From Pseudomonas bubulae (GTDB lineage: Bacteria > Pseudomonadota > Gammaproteobacteria > Pseudomonadales > Pseudomonadaceae): 64,000 nucleotides of DNA. Under the pieces are notes generated by a model. The model ran no database searches and was not told the origin of the DNA. It worked only from the letters and a program-made list of their open reading frames with translations. The translations under genes and the position numbers were made by a program. How positions within the stretch are numbered: position 1 is the stretch's first letter; every line of letters begins with the position of its first letter. The DNA is taken from positions 1-64,000 of the forward strand of contig NZ_UYJA01000003.1 in assembly GCF_900618535.1 (NCBI RefSeq). The letters run 5' to 3'. Positions 55,168 to 63,837 of this stretch are shown here, piece after piece.

Positions 55168-55919
55168 GCAGAGCCCTTTTTGCGCAGCTTTAACCATACA
55201 ACTGGCGTAATGATTGCCAGCAGGCACCCTGTCACCAGTGCAGCGAACAGGCTTTTCCAGAACCCCAGGTCTTGCTGCGGCACCAGAAAAGGTCCGAAGA
55301 ACAGCAGTTGCTGGTTGTCCTGAAACGCGGCGGCAAGAACAAAAACCGTGGTTATTTTGTGCGGGTTGTCGATTGCCATTGCCATGCCCGGAATGCTGCT
55401 GGCAACCATCCGCCGTACCCGCGACTGGATGCCGTCGGGGTCCAGTCTGGCATCGTGTTTGATAAACACCGAAGCGGATGCGGGCTGCACGGCCTCACCT
55501 GGCGCCACACGCTCGGGCAGTACCACATGCACGCGCGCGACTATCACCCCGTCAATGCTCGACAGTGTGGCTTCAAGCTCTTGTGACAGCGCATAGATGT
55601 AACGGGCGCGCTCCTCAAGTGGCGTAGAAATGACACCTTCCTTGCGAAAAATATCACCCAGTGTGGAGCGCTTTGTTCTGGGCAGGCCAGCCGCCGACAG
55701 CGAGTTAATCGCCCGGCTGATAGCTTCTGTTCTGACACGAATGGAAATGCCATTTTTATCGGGGACTTTTTGAGCGTGGACCTGTTTGTCTGCCAGTTCT
55801 GCAATGACTGCATTGGCCTCCTGTTCGGAGAGCTGGCTGTGAAGCACCACGCTTTCACCACAACCGGTGACGGCCAGCACGAGCAGGAAACACACGCTCT
55901 TGATCAGGCGCGCTGCCAT
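55164..55919 (-). CDS. hrcJ: Type III inner-ring lipoprotein HrcJ (SctJ)
   Basis: The protein has 251 residues: lipoprotein signal with lipobox AVTGC (Cys20), two ring-building domains (about 25-180; LSEQEANAVIAEL is the family start) and a C-terminal membrane helix (about 220-243). It forms the periplasmic-side ring with HrpQ. It starts eight bases after hrpB. Confidence 0.95.
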   Translation of the reverse strand: MAARLIKSVCFLLVLAVTGCGESVVLHSQLSEQEANAVIAELADKQVHAQKVPDKNGISIRVRTEAISRAINSLSAAGLPRTKRSTLGDIFRKEGVISTPLEERARYIYALSQELEATLSSIDGVIVARVHVVLPERVAPGEAVQPASASVFIKHDARLDPDGIQSRVRRMVASSIPGMAMAIDNPHKITTVFVLAAAFQDNQQLLFFGPFLVPQQDLGFWKSLFAALVTGCLLAIITPVVWLKLRKKGSA

Positions 55920-55927
55920 GCGGTTAC

Positions 55928-56296
55928 CTAAGACAGATTGGTGAGTTTTTCGATGGCTTGTGACGTCTTGCTGATCATCTTGGCGCTCAGCACGGTCTCA
56001 AGGTGGAGCGCCGACAGGGCCCGGGTGGATTTGAGCATGTCGAGGGGGTCGGTGCTGGTACTGGCTTTTTGCAGGGCCCTTGCGGCGGTACTCGACAGAC
56101 CCGCTAAAAGTGCAGAGCGCTGTTTGAGTGGGTGGCTGGTCAATTTATCGGATATCTCGGTATTGGTTGCTTTAGTTGCCGTGGCAAGCAAAGAGGCGTT
56201 GAACCAATGGATATCGGCCAGTTCGGGGGTGTTCGAGGGTAGTTCAGAGGCACTCAAGACGGCCTGGGGGAGCTTCGAAGGAAAGTGGGTTTTCAT
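55928..56296 (-). CDS. hrpB: Type III inner-rod protein HrpB (SctI)
   Basis: The protein has 122 residues, polar N-terminus, helical C-terminus with repeated Ser/Thr/Lys (TVLSAKMISKTSQAIEKL), typical of SctI rod subunits. The ATG at 56296 gives a length equal to that of HrpB in P. syringae (about 124). It lies 97 bases after hrpA with hrcJ following closely. Confidence 0.83.
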   Translation of the reverse strand: MKTHFPSKLPQAVLSASELPSNTPELADIHWFNASLLATATKATNTEISDKLTSHPLKQRSALLAGLSSTAARALQKASTSTDPLDMLKSTRALSALHLETVLSAKMISKTSQAIEKLTNLS

Positions 56297-56393
56297 TTGA
56301 AACCTCAAGCTGTGAGTTGTAGTTGCATGCTTGTGTGGCTGCACGCCCCGATTGGCCGGATGCCCCATTCGAGATGGGGCGGTATGAATAAAA

Positions 56394-56621
56394 TCAGTAC
56401 GAGATGGCCTTGGCAGCTGCAAAGGTTGCATTCATTGACTTGCTACTTGAGTCCATTACTCCGGCGGCTATGCCGTTTCTCGTGTCAACTCCCGTTTTGT
56501 GCATGGCGGCCGCGGCGGCTTTCCATTCCTGTTCGCGCGCAAAGTTTTTTTGCGCTTGGAGGGGGTCGTCGCCAGCACCGCGCGCCATTCCTGCAAAGAG
56601 TCCAAATAGTGCTCCAAGCAT
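56394..56621 (-). CDS. hrpA: Hrp pilus subunit HrpA
   Basis: The protein has 75 residues: Gly/Ala-rich N-terminus (MLGALFGLFAGMARGAG) and a long C-terminal helix (SKSMNATFAAAKAI), the pattern of Hrp pilins and other SctF proteins. HrpA sequences diverge greatly, so the call rests on size, helix and place before hrpB. AGAGGAT precedes the ATG. No hrpZ harpin gene follows; hrpB comes next. I found no acceptable Hrp box in front. Confidence 0.75.
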   Translation of the reverse strand: MLGALFGLFAGMARGAGDDPLQAQKNFAREQEWKAAAAAMHKTGVDTRNGIAAGVMDSSSKSMNATFAAAKAISY

Positions 56622-56917
56622 GGTCTGTATCCTCTTGGTTTTTTTTAGGAAGGTCAGAACGAAATTTTATTATTTATGTATATGTTCGTTGGAGCAGGAT
56701 CGATGTTTTTGGTGTGAGTATTTGCCGGGTTTGCAGGGGGCATTCTTGTGTTTCCAAATCCGCCAAGTGCGTTGAGGACCTGGCTCGCAAAGGGCATTAC
56801 AAGTGACAGTAAAAGGAGCATGTATGTACCTCTTTGGTTCGGTATCGGGAGTGCAACAGAACGTCTGTTCGCTATTTAAGTGTCGATATCCATGTAGGCA
56901 GTTCCAGTGGGGGTTGC
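56622..56917. other. Intergenic region upstream of hrpA
   Basis: These 296 AT-rich bases lie between hrpA and hrpS, both read leftward. They should hold the promoter of hrpA-hrpB-hrcJ-hrpD-hrpE. No GGAACC-like -35 with a CCACNNA partner at 15 or 16 bases is seen. Short open frames here have no recognisable coding pattern. Confidence 0.6.
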
Positions 56918-57835
56918 TCAGTAAATGTCTAATTGTTTCATTCGGTGGTACAGCGTGCGTTTGGCAATCCCAAGTTCGATTACCACAGAATCGATACAAT
57001 TAAAGTGGCGTCGCATGCAGTCTGCGATCAACTGCTTTTCTATTTGTTGCAGGCGCATTTTTAAATTTAGAATTGTGGATTCATGTTCACAGGGAGACGT
57101 ATCCAGCGGGGGTAGCCCGAGCACAAAGCGCTTTGCTGCGGAGCGCAACTCCCTGACATTGCCCGGCCAGTCGTGACAGATGATCTGTTGTAGCAGCGAA
57201 GTGTTCGGTACCGGTATGGATGAGTTGAAATGCCGGGCCTCGCGCTGAATAAACTCCATAAACAAGGGGGTAATGTATTCGCGTCGTTCTCGCAAAGGCG
57301 GCAAGTGCAGATTCACGACATTCAGGCGATAGTACAGGTCGCACCTGAAATGACCTTGTGCCACCAACTTCGCAAGGGAGGTTTGGGCCGAGGCAATCAC
57401 ACGCATGTCCACGGGGATGAATGTTGTCGAGCCCAATCGCTCAACACCACGGGTTTCCAGAACGCGCAAAAATTTGGCCTGCAAAGTCAGCGGCATGCTG
57501 TCTATTTCATCCAGGTACAGAGTGCCTTTATCTGAAGCTTCTATAAATCCTGCTCGTGATTGCAGGGCGCCGGTGAATGCGCCCTGGGTGACACCAAATA
57601 ACTGACTTTCCGCCAGACTCTCGGGGATGGCCGCGCAATTGAGTGCGATATAACGACCACGGCGCCCGGATAAGGTATGCAGATGCTCGGCCAATGTATC
57701 TTTGCCTGTGCCTGTTTCACCATGAAGCATTATGTCGATATTTTGTGCTGCCGCATTTCTGACAGTAGCGTGAAGTTGTGTGTCATCGAAAAAATATAGG
57801 CTTGAAGGCTCTTTGTCCGGGCGAAAGGATCCCAT
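56918..57835 (-). CDS. hrpS: Sigma-54 enhancer-binding activator HrpS
   Basis: The protein has 305 residues: an AAA+ domain with Walker A (GETGTGKD, residues 39-46), the sigma-54 contact loop GAFTGA (about 85-90) and Walker B (LYLDEID), then a Fis-type helix-turn-helix (about 270-303). It lacks a receiver domain, like HrpR/HrpS of P. syringae. It is the only such gene here, as with RspR of some P. fluorescens. It should activate the sigma-54 promoter before hrpL. The start at 57835 follows a weak site. Confidence 0.92.
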   Translation of the reverse strand: MGSFRPDKEPSSLYFFDDTQLHATVRNAAAQNIDIMLHGETGTGKDTLAEHLHTLSGRRGRYIALNCAAIPESLAESQLFGVTQGAFTGALQSRAGFIEASDKGTLYLDEIDSMPLTLQAKFLRVLETRGVERLGSTTFIPVDMRVIASAQTSLAKLVAQGHFRCDLYYRLNVVNLHLPPLRERREYITPLFMEFIQREARHFNSSIPVPNTSLLQQIICHDWPGNVRELRSAAKRFVLGLPPLDTSPCEHESTILNLKMRLQQIEKQLIADCMRRHFNCIDSVVIELGIAKRTLYHRMKQLDIY

Positions 57836-58085
57836 TGAATATACTCCGGCGCCATGTTTTTTTGTGAGGGGAAATTCGCAATGTTAAACAGGTATAAACA
57901 ACGCTTTTTATTTTATAGTTTGAAGGTGTTGACGGTTTAAACCAAGGCCTGAACTGGCCGCCTGTCGAGAGCTAAAACACATAGACACGGTAAGGATTAG
58001 TATTTATTGGCGTAGGGATAGCGTGCCTTACCTCCATGGATCGGACTTCGTGGAGGTAAGGGTAAACGGGTATTTATTCGTATTT
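57836..58085. other. Intergenic region upstream of hrpS with inverted repeat
   Basis: This AT-rich 250-base stretch contains the promoter of hrpS. At 58026-58061 CCTTACCTCCA and TGGAGGTAAGG form a perfect 11-base inverted repeat around 14 bases. It lies 25 bases after the end of the FUSC gene (leftward) with no T tail, so it may be a transcript end or a binding site. Confidence 0.6.
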
Positions 58086-59150
58086 TTATTCAGGCTTTTT
58101 TCTGCTATCGCCCTGAGTCGTAAATCCGAAGGTCAGAAGGGCGCTTTCAACGGTGCTCAAGTGCTGCATGCACAGCTGCCACGGTGCTGACACAACATCG
58201 GCCGATTCATCGCCGGCTACGGGGATGAGTACCGGGTGTTCATCGTCGCTGGCGATCGAGGCGCACCCTGAAGCAACGTTTGCCAGCCGTTCGTGGAGGG
58301 AGGACGGTGCCGGGCCCTGTTCCTTGCGCAAGGCATCGGCAAAGGCTTCTGCAAACAACAGGGAGCTGGCGTATAAACGCACGGCGTGGCGCTCGTAACG
58401 GCTGGCAATGTCTTTGACTTCCCGTGATACAAAGCGCCCGCGCAAGGTCCAGCGGGCGGTATTGCGGGCCATGCTGATGCCGTTCTCCAGGGCAATAAGG
58501 CTGTCGTGGGCCCTGGAAAATATCTGCACGGCATTTTGAGCCTTGGCCGCATCTTGTCCTTCGAGAGCTTGCAGGCTTTTACCGAATCCCGACGCCAGCT
58601 TTTCGAGCAACTCCTTGGCGGAGCTGTCGATAATGCCGATCGGGTTGGGGGTCAGCAGTATCTGGCTGAAAACCAGCCCGACGCATGAGCCCACGACCAC
58701 ATCAAGCATCCGTACCACGCCAGCACTTTCCGGGCCTACGGCCAGCATCAGCACCGCCGATACACCGGCCTGGATGGGCACCACGGCCCCCAGGCCATAG
58801 AGTGCCGCGATGGCGATGGCAGAGAAGGTGGCAAAGCCAATACGCACCAACGGGTAAGCATCCGGCAACCACAAGGCGGCTTCGCCTACGATGATCCCGG
58901 TGGCGACACCCACCATCAGGCCCACCGCTTGCTTGCCATGACTGGGCAGGCCTGGAGCCAGGCACACCACGGCACTGATTGCGGCAAACACGGGGTGTAT
59001 GTGACCGAAAAAATGCCGGGCGATAATCCACGCCAGTGCGGCGGCAATGGCTGAGGCCAGGGCGTCTCGCCAGCCCAGGGACCAGCGGGCCTTGATTTTT
59101 TCGACTATGGGGTCGGTATAGCGGCTGAGGAATTTGGCGCGGGGAATCAT
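58086..59150 (-). CDS. FUSC-family inner-membrane transporter (aromatic acid exporter-like)
   Basis: The protein has 354 residues: about six membrane helices in the first 180 residues (ALASAIAAALAWIIARHFFG, GKQAVGLMVGVATGIIVGEAALWL), then a cytoplasmic helical domain (about 185-340). This matches one FUSC module with an ArAE-type tail; such proteins export aromatic acids or take part in fusaric acid resistance. No membrane-fusion partner is adjacent. It is the last accessory gene before the housekeeping block. Confidence 0.82.
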   Translation of the reverse strand: MIPRAKFLSRYTDPIVEKIKARWSLGWRDALASAIAAALAWIIARHFFGHIHPVFAAISAVVCLAPGLPSHGKQAVGLMVGVATGIIVGEAALWLPDAYPLVRIGFATFSAIAIAALYGLGAVVPIQAGVSAVLMLAVGPESAGVVRMLDVVVGSCVGLVFSQILLTPNPIGIIDSSAKELLEKLASGFGKSLQALEGQDAAKAQNAVQIFSRAHDSLIALENGISMARNTARWTLRGRFVSREVKDIASRYERHAVRLYASSLLFAEAFADALRKEQGPAPSSLHERLANVASGCASIASDDEHPVLIPVAGDESADVVSAPWQLCMQHLSTVESALLTFGFTTQGDSRKKPE

Positions 59151-59230
59151 TGAGGCTCCCGATCATGAGGTGAGATGGCGTTAACCATAGACCGTTGTTG
59201 CGCCCCGGAGTGCGCCACAAACGCCAGGCC

Positions 59231-59260
59231 AAAAAAAACCGCGCCTGGGCGCGGTTTTTT
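59231..59260. terminator. Bidirectional-type terminator after ychF
   Basis: AAAACCGCGCC-TGG-GCGCGGTTTTTT is a strong GC stem with A on the left and T on the right. It lies 14 bases beyond the ychF stop on the leftward strand. Confidence 0.92.
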
Positions 59261-59274
59261 ATACGTGTGCTGTA

Positions 59275-60375
59275 TTACACGTTGAAACGGAAGTGCAGGA
59301 CGTCACCGTCTTTAACGATGTATTCCTTGCCTTCCAGACGCCACTTACCGGCTTCTTTCGCGCCCGCTTCCCCGTTGAACTTGATGAAATCGTCGTAGGC
59401 GATAACTTCAGCGCGGATAAAGCCTTTTTCGAAGTCGGTGTGGATCACACCGGCTGCTTGAGGGGCGGTCGCACCTACTTTTACTGTCCAGGCGCGAACT
59501 TCCTGCACGCCGGCGGTGAAGTAGGTTTGCAGGTCCAGCATTTCGTAACCGGCGCGAATCACACGGTTAAGACCAGGCTCTTCAAGGCCCAGGGCCTCCA
59601 GGAACATGTCTTTCTCTTCGCCGTCATCCAGCTCGGCGATTTCTGCTTCGATCTTGTTGCAGACCGGAACAACGATCGCGCCTTCTTCTTCAGCGATAGC
59701 CAGCACAACGTCCAGCAACGGGTTGTTCTCAAAACCGTCTTCAGCCACGTTGGCGATGTACATCACCGGCTTGGTGGTCAGCAGGTGGAAGCCTTTGATG
59801 ATGGCTTTCTCATCTGCGTCCATGTTCTTGATCAGGCTGCGTGCCGGCTTGCCCAGGGTGAAGTGGGCGATCAGCTGTTCCAGCAGGGCTTTTTGGGCTA
59901 CGGCTTCCTTGTCACCGCCTTTGGCATTGCGCGCGACTTTCTGCAGTTGCTTTTCGCAGCTGTCGAGGTCGGCGAAGATCAGCTCAAGGTCGATGATTTC
60001 GATGTCGCGTTTTGGGTCAACGCTGTTGGAAACGTGAATAACGTTTTCGTCTTCAAAGCAGCGGACCACGTGAGCGATGGCATCGGTCTCACGGATGTTG
60101 GCCAGGAACTTGTTACCCAGGCCTTCACCTTTCGATGCGCCAGCCACCAGGCCCGCGATATCAACGAACTCCATGGTGGTCGGCAGGATACGCTGTGGCT
60201 TGACGATGGCAGCCAGCGCGTCCAGGCGTGGGTCGGGCATCGGCACGATACCGGTGTTCGGCTCGATCGTGCAGAAGGGGAAGTTCTCGGCCGCGATACC
60301 GGACTTGGTAAGGGCGTTGAACAGGGTGGACTTGCCGACGTTAGGCAGGCCGACGATGCCGCAGTTGAATCCCAT
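59275..60375 (-). CDS. ychF: Redox-regulated ATPase/GTPase YchF (OLA1 family)
   Basis: The protein has 366 residues, the usual length. P-loop GLPNVGKST sits at about residues 8-16, followed by the switch and NxxE-type motif (CNKIEAEI) and a C-terminal TGS domain. It binds ribosomes and hydrolyses ATP, with a role in stress. The ATG at 60375 (MGFNCGIVG) follows a GAGGGGAAA site; the longer frame overlaps pth. It is co-directional with pth, 23 bases downstream. Confidence 0.97.
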   Translation of the reverse strand: MGFNCGIVGLPNVGKSTLFNALTKSGIAAENFPFCTIEPNTGIVPMPDPRLDALAAIVKPQRILPTTMEFVDIAGLVAGASKGEGLGNKFLANIRETDAIAHVVRCFEDENVIHVSNSVDPKRDIEIIDLELIFADLDSCEKQLQKVARNAKGGDKEAVAQKALLEQLIAHFTLGKPARSLIKNMDADEKAIIKGFHLLTTKPVMYIANVAEDGFENNPLLDVVLAIAEEEGAIVVPVCNKIEAEIAELDDGEEKDMFLEALGLEEPGLNRVIRAGYEMLDLQTYFTAGVQEVRAWTVKVGATAPQAAGVIHTDFEKGFIRAEVIAYDDFIKFNGEAGAKEAGKWRLEGKEYIVKDGDVLHFRFNV

Positions 60376-60398
60376 GGTGTTTCCCCTCGGAAAAAGAG

Positions 60399-60983
60399 TC
60401 AGGCCTTCTGGCTGTGCAGGTTTTTCATCGCACGGTTCCATTCCCCGGCGAGGATATCCGGCAGCACGCCGAGGGCAAAATCGATGCTGGCATCCAGTTT
60501 TTCCTGTTCGGCGCGTGGCGCACGACCGAGGACAAAGTTGGACACCATGCTGGCGACGCCCGGGTGGCCAATGCCAAGCCGCAGACGGTAGAAATCTTTG
60601 TTGTTCCCCAGTTGCGCGATGATGTCGCGCAATCCGTTGTGACCTCCGTGGCCGCCGCCCAGCTTGAGCTTGGCAACGCCTGGCGGGAGATCGAGTTCGT
60701 CGTGGGCCACCAATATGGATTCCGGCGCAATGCGGTAGAAACCGGCAAGCGCCGCAACGGCCTGGCCGCTTCGGTTCATATAGGTGGTGGGAATCAACAG
60801 ACGAACATCCTGACCCTGGTGGCTGAAGCGCCCGGTCAGGCCAAAATATTTGCGGTCTGCAACGAGGTTTACCCCATTGGCTGCCGCGAGACGCTCAACA
60901 AAAAGGGCCCCTGCGTTATGCCGGGTCTGTTCGTATTCGGTGCCTGGATTTCCCAGGCCAACGATCAGTTTTATGGCGGTCAC
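60399..60983 (-). CDS. pth: Peptidyl-tRNA hydrolase
   Basis: The protein has 194 residues. Asn12 and catalytic His22 (TRHNAG) and Asp in HDELDLPPG are present. It releases peptides from dropped-off peptidyl-tRNA. The order rplY-pth-ychF is the usual one in gammaproteobacteria. The ATG at 60983 has a GGGCC-type weak site. Confidence 0.97.
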   Translation of the reverse strand: MTAIKLIVGLGNPGTEYEQTRHNAGALFVERLAAANGVNLVADRKYFGLTGRFSHQGQDVRLLIPTTYMNRSGQAVAALAGFYRIAPESILVAHDELDLPPGVAKLKLGGGHGGHNGLRDIIAQLGNNKDFYRLRLGIGHPGVASMVSNFVLGRAPRAEQEKLDASIDFALGVLPDILAGEWNRAMKNLHSQKA

Positions 60984-61017
60984 GACAAGGGCCCTTCTAT
61001 GGAGTTGTGGATAACAT

Positions 61018-61092
61018 CGCCGCTAACGGTTAGCGGCGAAAACGGACAAGAAAGCGGGTTTACGTGAGTAAACTTCGCGATCTTGTCCGCTT
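61018..61092. other. Two adjacent stem-loops between rplY and pth
   Basis: TCGCCGCTAA and TTAGCGGCGA form one perfect palindrome (61018-61040). Next to it CGGACAAG (61043-61050) and CTTGTCCG (61082-61089) enclose a smaller GTTTAC/GTAAAC hairpin (61058-61073). There are no T tails. They may tune the rplY-pth mRNA. Confidence 0.65.
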
Positions 61093-61149
61093 TACTCGCT
61101 GCGTGTTAGCTCGCGATGTTTCTCAAGACTCCAACGACAGAGTAATGAA

Positions 61150-61737
61150 TTACTCTGCTGCTTCTGGTGCAACACGTGGAGCGTGAACGTTGGCTACTGC
61201 CAGGTCGTTACCGTGTGCCAGAGCTACGAACTCAACGCCTTTAGGAGCGGTGATGTCCGACAGGTGAATGATCGAGCCGACTTCAGCGTTAGCCAGGTCA
61301 ACTTCGATGAATTCAGGCAGGTCTTTTGGCAGGCAGGAAACTTCGATTTCCGCAACAACGTGGGAGATCTCGCCGCCTTTCTTGATCGGAGCCGCTTCAC
61401 CAACGAAGTGAACCGGTACGATTGCAGTCAGTTTTTGACCAGCAACAACGCGTACGAAGTCAGCGTGCATCACGTGGCCTTTAGCCGGGTGACGTTGCAG
61501 AGCTTTGATGATCACGTTTTGCTTAACGCCGCCAACGGTCAGTTCGATAACGTGGCTGTAAGCAGCTTCGTTTTCGAGCAGTTTGGCAACTTCTTTAGCC
61601 AGCATGCTGATGGATTCAGGGGCTTTTTCGCCACCGTAAACTACAGCTGGAACCAGGCTTGCGAGACGACGCAGGCGGCGGCTCGCACCTTTCCCCAGGT
61701 CGGAACGCACTTCAGCATTCAGAGTAAAATCGTTCAT
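61150..61737 (-). CDS. rplY: 50S ribosomal protein L25 / general stress protein Ctc
   Basis: The protein has 195 residues: an L25 domain (1-95) that binds 5S rRNA and a C-terminal beta domain (TL5/Ctc type). The start [13 protein letters not shown] follows GGAGATACAAC at 61737; the longer frame enters the prs terminator. It follows prs, with a terminator between them, so it may have its own promoter. Confidence 0.97.
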   Translation of the reverse strand: MNDFTLNAEVRSDLGKGASRRLRRLASLVPAVVYGGEKAPESISMLAKEVAKLLENEAAYSHVIELTVGGVKQNVIIKALQRHPAKGHVMHADFVRVVAGQKLTAIVPVHFVGEAAPIKKGGEISHVVAEIEVSCLPKDLPEFIEVDLANAEVGSIIHLSDITAPKGVEFVALAHGNDLAVANVHAPRVAPEAAE

Positions 61738-61802
61738 GTTGTATCTCCAAAATAACCACATCCGCCCTGGCGTTTGCGACCAGCGCCATGGACGGTATGG
61801 GC

Positions 61803-61846
61803 AAAAAAGCCCCGCCCCAACGGATTGCTGGGGCGGGGCGCTTTTC
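61803..61846 (-). terminator. prs terminator
   Basis: GCGCCCCGCCCCAGC pairs with the mirror GTTGGGGCGGGGC on the leftward strand and is followed by TTTTTTGCC. It lies 31 bases beyond the prs stop and before rplY. Confidence 0.9.
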
Positions 61847-61876
61847 GTCAGCAGAAGTCCTGAAAGGGCAGGGCCC

Positions 61877-62818
61877 TTATCGGAACATCGCGCTGATCGA
61901 TTCTTCGTTGCTGATGCGGCGAACCGCTTCAGCCACAACCGGTGCGATATCCAGTTGGCGGATACGCGAACAGGCTTGTGCGGCAGCGGACAGCGGGATG
62001 GTGTTAGTCACCACCAGCTCATCCAGCATGGAATTTTCGATATTCTCGATTGCCCGACCCGACAGCACAGGGTGTGTGCAGTAGGCGAACACTTTGGAAG
62101 CACCATGCTCTTTCAAGGCTTTAGCCGCGTGGCACAACGTGCCGGCGGTATCGACCATGTCATCAACCAGAATACAGGTACGCCCTTCGACATCACCGAT
62201 GATATGCATCACTTCAGAGTGATTGGCTTTCTCACGGCGTTTGTCGATGATACCCAGATCGACGCCCAGGGATTTGGCAACAGCACGTGCACGCACGACG
62301 CCGCCGATATCCGGGGACACAATCATAAGGTTCTCAAAGCGCTGATCTTCGATGTCATCCACCAAAACTGGGGAGCCATAGATGTTATCTACAGGAATAT
62401 CGAAGAAACCCTGGATTTGGTCAGCATGCAAATCAACCGTGAGAACACGATCGATGCCGACTACGGTAAGCATGTCAGCAACAACTTTTGCGCTGATAGC
62501 CACACGTGCGGAACGCGGACGGCGATCCTGACGGGCATAACCAAAGTAAGGAATAACAGCAGTAATACGAGTCGCTGAGGAGCGGCGGAAGGCATCAGCC
62601 ATCACGACGAGTTCCATCAGGTTATCGTTGGTCGGAGCACAAGTCGGCTGAATGATGAAAACGTCTTTACCGCGGACATTTTCATTAATCTCAGCGGTAA
62701 TTTCGCCGTCGGAAAACTTGCCGACAGAGATGTCACCGAGTGGGATATGCAGCTGACGTACGACACGCCGAGCCAGATCGGGGTTAGCGTTCCCCGTAAA
62801 GACCATCATCTTGGACAC
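61877..62818 (-). CDS. prs: Ribose-phosphate pyrophosphokinase
   Basis: The protein has 313 residues. The PRPP-synthase signature ([18 protein letters not shown]) and the ribose-5-phosphate loop ([12 protein letters not shown]) are intact. It makes PRPP for nucleotides, His and Trp. The GTG start at 62818 gives [10 protein letters not shown], the normal Pseudomonas N-terminus. The downstream ATG at 62809 or 62806 is a less likely start. tRNA-Gln lies 45 bases upstream, so both may share a transcript. Confidence 0.97.
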   Translation of the reverse strand: MSKMMVFTGNANPDLARRVVRQLHIPLGDISVGKFSDGEITAEINENVRGKDVFIIQPTCAPTNDNLMELVVMADAFRRSSATRITAVIPYFGYARQDRRPRSARVAISAKVVADMLTVVGIDRVLTVDLHADQIQGFFDIPVDNIYGSPVLVDDIEDQRFENLMIVSPDIGGVVRARAVAKSLGVDLGIIDKRREKANHSEVMHIIGDVEGRTCILVDDMVDTAGTLCHAAKALKEHGASKVFAYCTHPVLSGRAIENIENSMLDELVVTNTIPLSAAAQACSRIRQLDIAPVVAEAVRRISNEESISAMFR

Positions 62819-62863
62819 GCGCAGTACCTGAAGGCTGAGGGTAACCTGGATGAGTATAAGAAA

Positions 62864-62938
62864 TGGCAGGGGCGGCTGGATTCGAACCAACGCATGGCAG
62901 GATCAAAACCTGCTGCCTTACCGCTTGGCGACGCCCCT
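62864..62938 (-). tRNA. tRNA-Gln (TTG)
   Basis: The gene is 75 bases long with CCA encoded. On the leftward strand the acceptor stem AGGGGCG/CGCCCCT, anticodon loop TTTTGAT with anticodon TTG and T arm GGTTCGAATCC are intact. It lies between ispE and prs, the usual place in Pseudomonas. Confidence 0.97.
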
Positions 62939-62975
62939 GTATCTGTTGCTACGAGTACCGTGTACCCGTTTCCTT

Positions 62976-63836
62976 TTACAAATTTTGCAGCTTGCGATGC
63001 AACATCGAAACGTTGCTTCCTTTTGCTACAAACCCTGTAAGGGTCTCTGTAAGAAGGTGCAGCACTTTATCAGCATCTGCTTCGTTTGGGAAGGCCCCAA
63101 ATATACAACTTCCAGTTCCAGTTAATTTTGCTTCGGTATATTTACCTAACAAATTCAAAGCGTTACGTACTTCTGGATAACGCTCCTTCACTACTGCTTC
63201 GCAGTCGTTTCGGCTGTTTCCCTTGGGAACGGGGCGCACTTTAATGGGCAAAGAGTCACGTGTCAACAACGGATCTGAAAATATTTCTGCAGTACTTACA
63301 GATACTTGCGGGACAAGCACCAGATACCAGGGTTCTTCTGGCTCGGCAGGCGTAAGAATTTCGCCGACACCTTCAGCAAATGCGGCGTGGCCACGAACGA
63401 AAACCGGGACGTCGGCCCCAAGAGTCAGGCCCAGCGCTGCCAGCCGGTCTTCATCCCAGGCCAGTTGCCAAAGATGGTTGAGCGCGAGCAGTGTTGTGGC
63501 GGCATTGGAACTGCCGCCACCGATGCCGCCGCCCATGGGCAACACTTTTTTGATCCAGATATCGATCCCCAGAGGGCAAGCGGATTGTGCCTGAAGCTTT
63601 TTTGCGGCCTTGACGATCAAATTGTCGTCATGAGCAACACCGGGGAATTCGGTGTGCAGGCAAATGACTCCGTCGTCACGCACGGCAAAGGTCATTTCAT
63701 CGCCGTAGTCGAGAAATTGAAACAGCGTTTGCAGTTCGTGATAGCCATCTTCGCGACGACCGAGAATGTGCAGCATCAGATTAAGCTTTGCCGGTGAGGG
63801 CAAAACCAGAGTGTTTCGATTCAGACGGTCTTGCAT
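62976..63836 (-). CDS. ispE: 4-diphosphocytidyl-2-C-methyl-D-erythritol kinase
   Basis: The protein has 286 residues. The GHMP kinase motif is [16 protein letters not shown] (about residues 96-111), with the start [13 protein letters not shown] and the C-terminal GTGSCIFG loop. It carries out the ATP-dependent fourth step of the MEP isoprenoid pathway. The ATG at 63836 lies one base after the lolB stop (TAAGATG), so the two are coupled. Confidence 0.96.
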   Translation of the reverse strand: MQDRLNRNTLVLPSPAKLNLMLHILGRREDGYHELQTLFQFLDYGDEMTFAVRDDGVICLHTEFPGVAHDDNLIVKAAKKLQAQSACPLGIDIWIKKVLPMGGGIGGGSSNAATTLLALNHLWQLAWDEDRLAALGLTLGADVPVFVRGHAAFAEGVGEILTPAEPEEPWYLVLVPQVSVSTAEIFSDPLLTRDSLPIKVRPVPKGNSRNDCEAVVKERYPEVRNALNLLGKYTEAKLTGTGSCIFGAFPNEADADKVLHLLTETLTGFVAKGSNVSMLHRKLQNL

Positions 63837-63837
63837 C

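Noticed and set aside
56394..56621. Hrp box upstream of hrpA using TTGGTGT at 56709
   Set aside because: The -10-like half has one mismatch, but no GGTTCC-like half lies at 15 or 16 bases.
56670..56999. 109-codon frame between hrpA and hrpS, possible harpin or HrpZ
   Set aside because: It is Cys/His-rich, overlaps the hrpS C-terminus and lacks the Gly-rich, Cys-free character of harpins.
59293..60591. 432-codon open frame antisense to ychF and pth
   Set aside because: It crosses two certain housekeeping genes and has no recognisable domain.
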